Source: Kiritimatiellia bacterium
Lineage (GTDB): Bacteria > Verrucomicrobiota > Kiritimatiellia > UBA8416 > JABMPJ01
Length of the DNA: 8,369 nt
Direction of reading: 5' to 3'
NCBI GenBank assembly: GCA_029939545.1
Contig: JAOZSS010000017.1
Coordinates: forward strand, 1-8,369
Made by a program: the position numbers and the translations under genes. The notes under the pieces are model-generated. The model saw only the letters and a program-made list of their open reading frames with translations. It did no database searches and was not told the DNA's origin. Numbering within the stretch: the first letter of the stretch is position 1; each line of letters opens with the position of its first letter. Of the stretch, positions 5,104 through 8,369 are shown piece by piece.

Positions 5104-6684
5104 ATGGATAGGGCCGGGTCATATCCGACATTCGGCATTCGGCATTCGGCAATCATCATTGCCCTCCTCATCGCACTCCTTCTCACCGCGCTCAACCTCT
5201 GGTTTGGTGAGCTGAACCAGGACGAGGGGTGGTATCTCTATTCGGCCCGCCAGATTCTCCAGGGCCGCTATCCATTTGTCGACTATGCCAGTACGCAGGG
5301 GCCGGTCATGTCCTTCGCCTACGCGGCGCTATGGTGGCCGCTGCAGGGAATGGGGCTTGTCGGCGGGCGGCTGGTGACCGCCGTTTTCGGCTGGGCCGCC
5401 GCGGGACTTGCTGCCCTGCTGGCCTGGCGGCTCCGCGCCGGCGACCGACCGAATCGCAACGCGGCGGCGTTCGCGACCTTCGCGCTGATCGGTGTCAATA
5501 TCTACCAGTCCTATTTCACCACCGTGGTGAAAACCTACGCACTCGGCAGCCTGCTGCTGACCGGCGGATTCCTAGCGCTGACCGCCGGTGCATCCTCCCG
5601 TCCGAAACGGCGGTTCTGGACGGCCGTTGCAGGCGTGCTGCTCGCCCTGGCGGCCGGCACGCGCATCTCGCTCGTCATGATTCTGCCCGTGGTCTTTCTC
5701 TGGCTGGCATCCGCGCGCTATCGCAATGGCCGCGAGGCCTGCCCGTGGTCGTTCGTGTTTGGCGCCGCGGCCACCCTCCTGGCTATCTTTGGACCGTTCC
5801 TGTGCGCGGCTCCCGAGTCGTTCTTTTTCGGAATGGTTCAGTATCATGCCGGACGCGAGGCCGGTAGCTTAACGTCGTTGCTGGCCTACAAGGTTGCTTT
5901 CATTCTGCGTACCGTGCGCGCCTATCTTGTCCCCTTTGCCCTGCTCCTTGTGGTCGCCCTGAAGCATTCGGCCGGGCACAAGTCCGGCGGAGATCCGACC
6001 CGCTCGCCTCTGCTGGCACCGCTGGTGCTGGCGGTCTTGACAGTGACAGGTGTTCACTTCATGGCCCCGTTTCCTTACGACGACTACCAGGCCGTGATCT
6101 TTCCGCTTTTTGCTGTCATCGTTGGCGTCAGCATTGCCGGTCTGCTGCAACGGCCCACAGCCCGCTTCCTACTCGTTCTCCTTTGCGCGATGGCCGCGTT
6201 CTCTTCGCCACGCCTGCAGAATTTCTTCGCGGCCCCGCGCGACCGCATCTGGTGGCCGATGCGCACCGAGTCGCCGGTGGCTCAGCTCCGCGCCGTGGCC
6301 CGGGAGCTGCGCGACGAGGTCGGCCCGGACGCCACGCTGCTAACCCAGGATACCTATCTCGCCGTTGAGGCCGGGTTGCAGGTTCCGGATGGGATGGAGA
6401 TGGGGCCGTTCTGCTATTTCCCTGAGATGTCCACCGAGCGAGCCGCCGCCTGTCACGTGCTCAACCGCGAGATGCTGACCGGGTTGTTGGCCACCACGGA
6501 TGCCCCCGTGGCGGCGTTCAGCGAGTACGGCCTCAGCATTGCCGCCCCGGCCGTGCAGCCGATCCCCAACGCCGACGTCGCTCTACTACAAGCTCTTCTC
6601 GAGGCGCGCTACACCCCCACCGCCACCATTCCCGCCTTCGGCCAAGCCCAGACCACCCTGCGCCTCTACCGGAAGAACGACTAG
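5104..6684 (+). CDS. GT-C-fold membrane glycosyltransferase (GT39/ArnT-like)
   Basis: A 526-residue polytopic membrane protein. After a short N-terminus, the first membrane segment (about 17-36) is followed by LNQDEGWYLYSARQILQG (37-54). Asp40-Glu41 in this first external loop is the metal- and substrate-binding acidic pair of GT-C enzymes such as PMT and ArnT. RYPFVDYASTQGPVM (55-69) is also typical of bacterial GT39-like proteins. I see about 11-13 hydrophobic segments up to residue 366, including PYDDYQAVIFPLFAVI (324-339). The C-terminal 135 residues are soluble and probably periplasmic. Such enzymes move sugar from a polyprenyl-phosphate donor to lipids, glycans or proteins; donor and acceptor cannot be told from sequence. 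The start is supported by GGGAG at 5094-5098, overlapping the pyrE stop. Codons 9-16 contain three copies of a 7-base repeat. Location next to pyrE suggests shared transcription, not shared function. Confidence 0.82.
   Translation: MDRAGSYPTFGIRHSAIIIALLIALLLTALNLWFGELNQDEGWYLYSARQILQGRYPFVDYASTQGPVMSFAYAALWWPLQGMGLVGGRLVTAVFGWAAAGLAALLAWRLRAGDRPNRNAAAFATFALIGVNIYQSYFTTVVKTYALGSLLLTGGFLALTAGASSRPKRRFWTAVAGVLLALAAGTRISLVMILPVVFLWLASARYRNGREACPWSFVFGAAATLLAIFGPFLCAAPESFFFGMVQYHAGREAGSLTSLLAYKVAFILRTVRAYLVPFALLLVVALKHSAGHKSGGDPTRSPLLAPLVLAVLTVTGVHFMAPFPYDDYQAVIFPLFAVIVGVSIAGLLQRPTARFLLVLLCAMAAFSSPRLQNFFAAPRDRIWWPMRTESPVAQLRAVARELRDEVGPDATLLTQDTYLAVEAGLQVPDGMEMGPFCYFPEMSTERAAACHVLNREMLTGLLATTDAPVAAFSEYGLSIAAPAVQPIPNADVALLQALLEARYTPTATIPAFGQAQTTLRLYRKND
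5130..5150 (+). repeat. 7-base tandem repeat (ATTCGGC) x3 in the glycosyltransferase gene
   Basis: Three perfect head-to-tail ATTCGGC units lie just after the start codon region, encoding the run TFGIRHSA before the first membrane segment. As the unit is not a multiple of three, gain or loss of one unit would shift the frame. Three copies is a short tract, so instability is possible but not shown. Confidence 0.85.
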
Positions 6685-6703
6685 CATGGGGCCTTATCCC
6701 CTC

Positions 6704-6741
6704 CCTAAGCTTGACCCAACCCCCGTCTTAGGCTACAAGCT
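6704..6741 (+). promoter_or_regulatory. Predicted promoter of the TPR gene with overlapping dyads
   Basis: The 83-nt gap after the glycosyltransferase gene contains -35 TTGACC (6711-6716, five of six) and -10 TACAAG (6734-6739, four of six), separated by 17 bases. A start near 6746 leaves a leader of about 22 nt with GGGAGG (6753-6758) nine bases before the ATG. Two perfect six-base inverted repeats overlap the promoter: CCTAAG/CTTAGG (6704-6709/6727-6732) and AGCTTG/CAAGCT (6708-6713/6736-6741). They share two bases, so they are alternatives, and could be operator half-sites or chance. Confidence 0.45.
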
Positions 6742-6767
6742 CTAACGTAATTGGGAGGGCGAGCGAG

Positions 6768-8156
6768 ATGGCAGAAGTAACCAGAGCAGAGGCGTCGCAC
6801 GAGGCGCAGTCACTTTATAACAAAGGCTTCAGTGCGTTTGAACGAGGCAACTTGGATTTTGCCATCGACCTGCTGCAGCGCTGCCTCGAAGTCGAGCCCG
6901 CCTTCCTGCAGGCGCGCAAGTTCCTCCGCGCCGCCGAGATCGCCCGTTTCAAACAGGGCAAACAGGGCGCTATCGCCCGCAAGGTGATGGCAGCCAAGTC
7001 GATGCCCGCCCTCGCCGCCGCCAGCGTGCTTCTCGGCTCCGGCAAGACCGACAAGGCGTTGTTGGCATTTGATAAACTCCTCCAGGACGATCCGCTCAAC
7101 CCCAAGTATGCCCTCCCGTTCGCCAAGGCGGCTTCCGCAGTCGGTATTCCCGAGGCGGGCGTGCAGACGCTCGAGATTATCCGCGAGCATCACCCCAACG
7201 ATGGCGACCTGTTCGAGTCGCTCGGTCGGCTCTACACCGAGATCGGGCAGGTGAAGGAAGCGCGTGTCTGTTTTGAGCACTTGGTGGAGCTGAGGGAGAA
7301 TGACGCCGACGCTGTGAAGTTGCTCAAAGACGCGTCCGCGCGCGAGAGCATCGACGGCGATGGGTGGCAGGAGACCGCAGATGATCAGGGCGGCTCCTTC
7401 CGCAGCATGATGCGCGACGAGGAAGAAGCCACTCGCCTTGAAAAGGAGTCGAAGGCGGTCAAGTCCGACGCCGACGCCGACTCACTGATTGCCGACATGG
7501 TTCAGAAAATCGAGAAAGAGCCCGAGAACATCAACTACTACCGCGCACTGGCCCGCCTCTACGCCCAGAACCGGATGTTCGCAGAAGGCGCCGCCACGTT
7601 GACCAAGGCGATCGAGATGAACCCGGGCGACCCCGAGCTCGACAGCACGCTCAGCCAGATGCGTATGCAGCAGTTCGACTACGAGATTGGAGAGCTCAAG
7701 AAAGCCGGCGATGCCGATGCCCTGGCAGCCAGGGAGAACGAGCGGGTCGAATTTGAATTTCACGACGTACAGGAGAAGGTAGAGCGCTATCCGAACGACC
7801 TGGACCTCCGGTTCCGCTGGGGCGTGTTGCTCCACAAGAACGACTACTTCAACGAAGCCATCCAGCAGTTCCAACTCTCGCAGCGCAGTCCCAAGCAGCG
7901 CCTGCACTCACTCTATTACATGGGCCTCTGCTTCAAGGCCAAGGGGCAGTTCGACATGGCGTGCGATCAACTGGAGATCGCCAACAGCGAGCTTATCAGT
8001 ATGGACAGCACCAAGAAGGATGTCTGCTACGAGCTGGGTGCCATCTATGAAGAGATGGGGAATAAGGAAAAGGCGATCGAGAACTATAAGCTGATCTACC
8101 AGGCCGATATCAGCTACAAGGACATCGCATCCAAGATCGAATCGCTCTACGAGTAA
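6768..8156 (+). CDS. Tetratricopeptide-repeat protein of unknown role
   Basis: A 462-residue soluble, mostly helical protein with no signal peptide and no membrane segment. TPR-like units appear at about 13-46 (YNKGFSAFERGNLDFAIDLL), 80-113, 114-146, 147-180 (LFESLGRLYTEIGQVKEARV), 254-287 (YYRALARLYAQNRMFAEGAA), 343-377, 381-413 (YYMGLCFKAKGQFDMACDQL) and 417-449 (CYELGAIYEEMGNKEKAIEN). A charged, repeat-free linker (about 190-245) divides two TPR blocks, and the stretch 305-335 is also highly charged. TPR solenoids bind partner proteins; no enzymatic domain is visible, and the partner is unknown. I do not recognise a named gene. The start is clear: ATG with GGGAGG nine bases upstream and a predicted promoter. 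It is probably transcribed alone, and is followed by a cluster of palindromic elements. Confidence 0.88.
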   Translation: MAEVTRAEASHEAQSLYNKGFSAFERGNLDFAIDLLQRCLEVEPAFLQARKFLRAAEIARFKQGKQGAIARKVMAAKSMPALAAASVLLGSGKTDKALLAFDKLLQDDPLNPKYALPFAKAASAVGIPEAGVQTLEIIREHHPNDGDLFESLGRLYTEIGQVKEARVCFEHLVELRENDADAVKLLKDASARESIDGDGWQETADDQGGSFRSMMRDEEEATRLEKESKAVKSDADADSLIADMVQKIEKEPENINYYRALARLYAQNRMFAEGAATLTKAIEMNPGDPELDSTLSQMRMQQFDYEIGELKKAGDADALAARENERVEFEFHDVQEKVERYPNDLDLRFRWGVLLHKNDYFNEAIQQFQLSQRSPKQRLHSLYYMGLCFKAKGQFDMACDQLEIANSELISMDSTKKDVCYELGAIYEEMGNKEKAIENYKLIYQADISYKDIASKIESLYE

Positions 8157-8182
8157 GGTTGATCGACCCGTCTCTGTTTCAG

Positions 8183-8233
8183 TGTAGGGCGCCACCGTGT
8201 GGTGCTTCCCGCCGCACGCAGTGCGGCCCTACA
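8183..8233. repeat. REP-doublet-like element 1 (TGTAGG ends, twin hairpins)
   Basis: Two 23-base arms (8183-8205 and 8211-8233) face each other across TTCCC. Both outer ends read TGTAGG inward, and each arm then forms a seven-pair hairpin with a three-base loop: 8189-8195/8199-8205 on the left (one G-U pair) and 8211-8217/8221-8227 on the right (GCCGCAC/GTGCGGC). Compared in the same sense, the arms differ at two stem pairs; one is a full compensating swap (C-G against G-C), and the other is G-U against C-G. A GTAG head before a hairpin, doubled in inverted orientation, is the layout of REP doublets (REPINs). No T-tract follows. Confidence 0.75.
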
Positions 8234-8252
8234 GTAGGAACCAAGCCCGAAC

Positions 8253-8309
8253 TGGAGGCGGCCTGCCCTCAGGCCGCAGGACAAGCGGGGTGAGGGCACC
8301 CCGCCTCCA
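8253..8309. repeat. REP-doublet-like element 2 (TGGAG ends, twin hairpins with complementary loops)
   Basis: Two 25-base arms (8253-8277 and 8285-8309) face each other across AGGACAA. Each starts TGGAG from the outside and then forms a perfect eight-pair hairpin with a four-base loop: 8258-8265/8270-8277 (loop CCCT) and 8285-8292/8297-8304 (loop AGGG). The arms are identical at 21 of 25 positions. The four differences are two stem pairs swapped as a unit (CC/GG against GG/CC), so each hairpin stays perfect. The loop regions TGCCCTCA and TGAGGGCA are exact reverse complements, allowing a loop-loop contact or full arm pairing. Confidence 0.8.
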
Positions 8310-8327
8310 ACAGCCATTTCTGCCGAC

Positions 8328-8366
8328 CTCCGCTTGCCCTCCATAGCCCAACGGGCGAAGGAGGGC
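8328..8366. repeat. Dispersed palindromic repeat, copy 2 (GCCCTCC...GGAGGGC family)
   Basis: GCCCTCC (8336-8342) pairs with GGAGGGC (8360-8366). After an ATA/GAA internal loop, GCCC pairs with GGGC (8346-8349/8353-8356) around AAC. Copy 1 at 2773-2808 shares the outer stem, the left flank CTCCGC and the GCGAA segment, but has a different inner stem. This copy is the third palindrome in about 180 bases after the TPR gene; the remaining sequence of that 213-nt region shows no gene. The window ends three bases later. Confidence 0.8.
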
Positions 8367-8369
8367 CCT

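Noticed and set aside
6688..6701. GGGG-CCTTAT-CCCC hairpin after the glycosyltransferase gene as a terminator
   Set aside because: Only four pairs and no T-tract; too weak to call.
8183..8309. Rho-independent terminators after the TPR gene
   Set aside because: The hairpins are strong, but no run of T follows on either strand. They may still hinder polymerase; the paired-arm design fits repeats better.

Overview
The window is ordinary bacterial chromosome. It is GC-rich and densely coded, with housekeeping genes and no phage, CRISPR or transposase gene. Taxonomy is uncertain. The GC-rich intergenic palindromes and the style of the long TPR protein remind me of PVC-superphylum genomes (Kiritimatiellota, Verrucomicrobiota) or Omnitrophota, but I could not test this.

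Layout: two divergent sets of genes meet at about 4401-4494. Leftward (minus strand) come trmJ (tRNA 2'-O-methyltransferase), a membrane-embedded M50 metalloprotease, pgi (glucose-6-phosphate isomerase), a pteridine-reductase-like SDR, and a complete tRNA-Ser(GCU) at the left edge. trmJ and the protease gene are 7 nt apart, with the protease Shine-Dalgarno lying over the trmJ stop. The protease gene and pgi are separated by 50 nt holding a palindromic repeat. Rightward (plus strand) come pyrE (orotate phosphoribosyltransferase), a GT-C-type membrane glycosyltransferase starting 9 nt after pyrE, and, behind its own predicted promoter, a 462-residue TPR protein.

The trmJ and pyrE promoters can be read back to back. 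Each has a good -35/-10 pair with 17-nt spacing, the two -35 boxes lie side by side, and the predicted pyrE transcript starts almost at its ATG.

The most unusual content is not protein-coding. (1) Between the SDR gene and tRNA-Ser, positions 191-309 fold into a rod-like hairpin. Of 45 paired positions, 32 are Watson-Crick and 9 are G-U when read as plus-strand RNA, and only 4 are mismatched. Weaker pairing continues outward to about 172/327, over the 3' end of the SDR gene, whose odd C-terminal tail coincides with the right arm. (2) Downstream of the TPR gene, two adjacent elements (8183-8233 and 8253-8309) each consist of two inverted arms, and each arm is itself a hairpin. The arms differ almost only at stem positions that change in compensating pairs, which is the architecture of REP doublets (REPINs). 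(3) A third palindrome family occurs twice, at 2773-2808 and 8328-8366, and the first copy appears to supply the pgi ribosome-binding site.

Metabolically the genes are unlinked housekeeping functions: tRNA modification, glycolysis, pterin reduction, pyrimidine synthesis and envelope glycosylation. No new multi-gene system is evident. The candidates for something undescribed are the structured intergenic elements.
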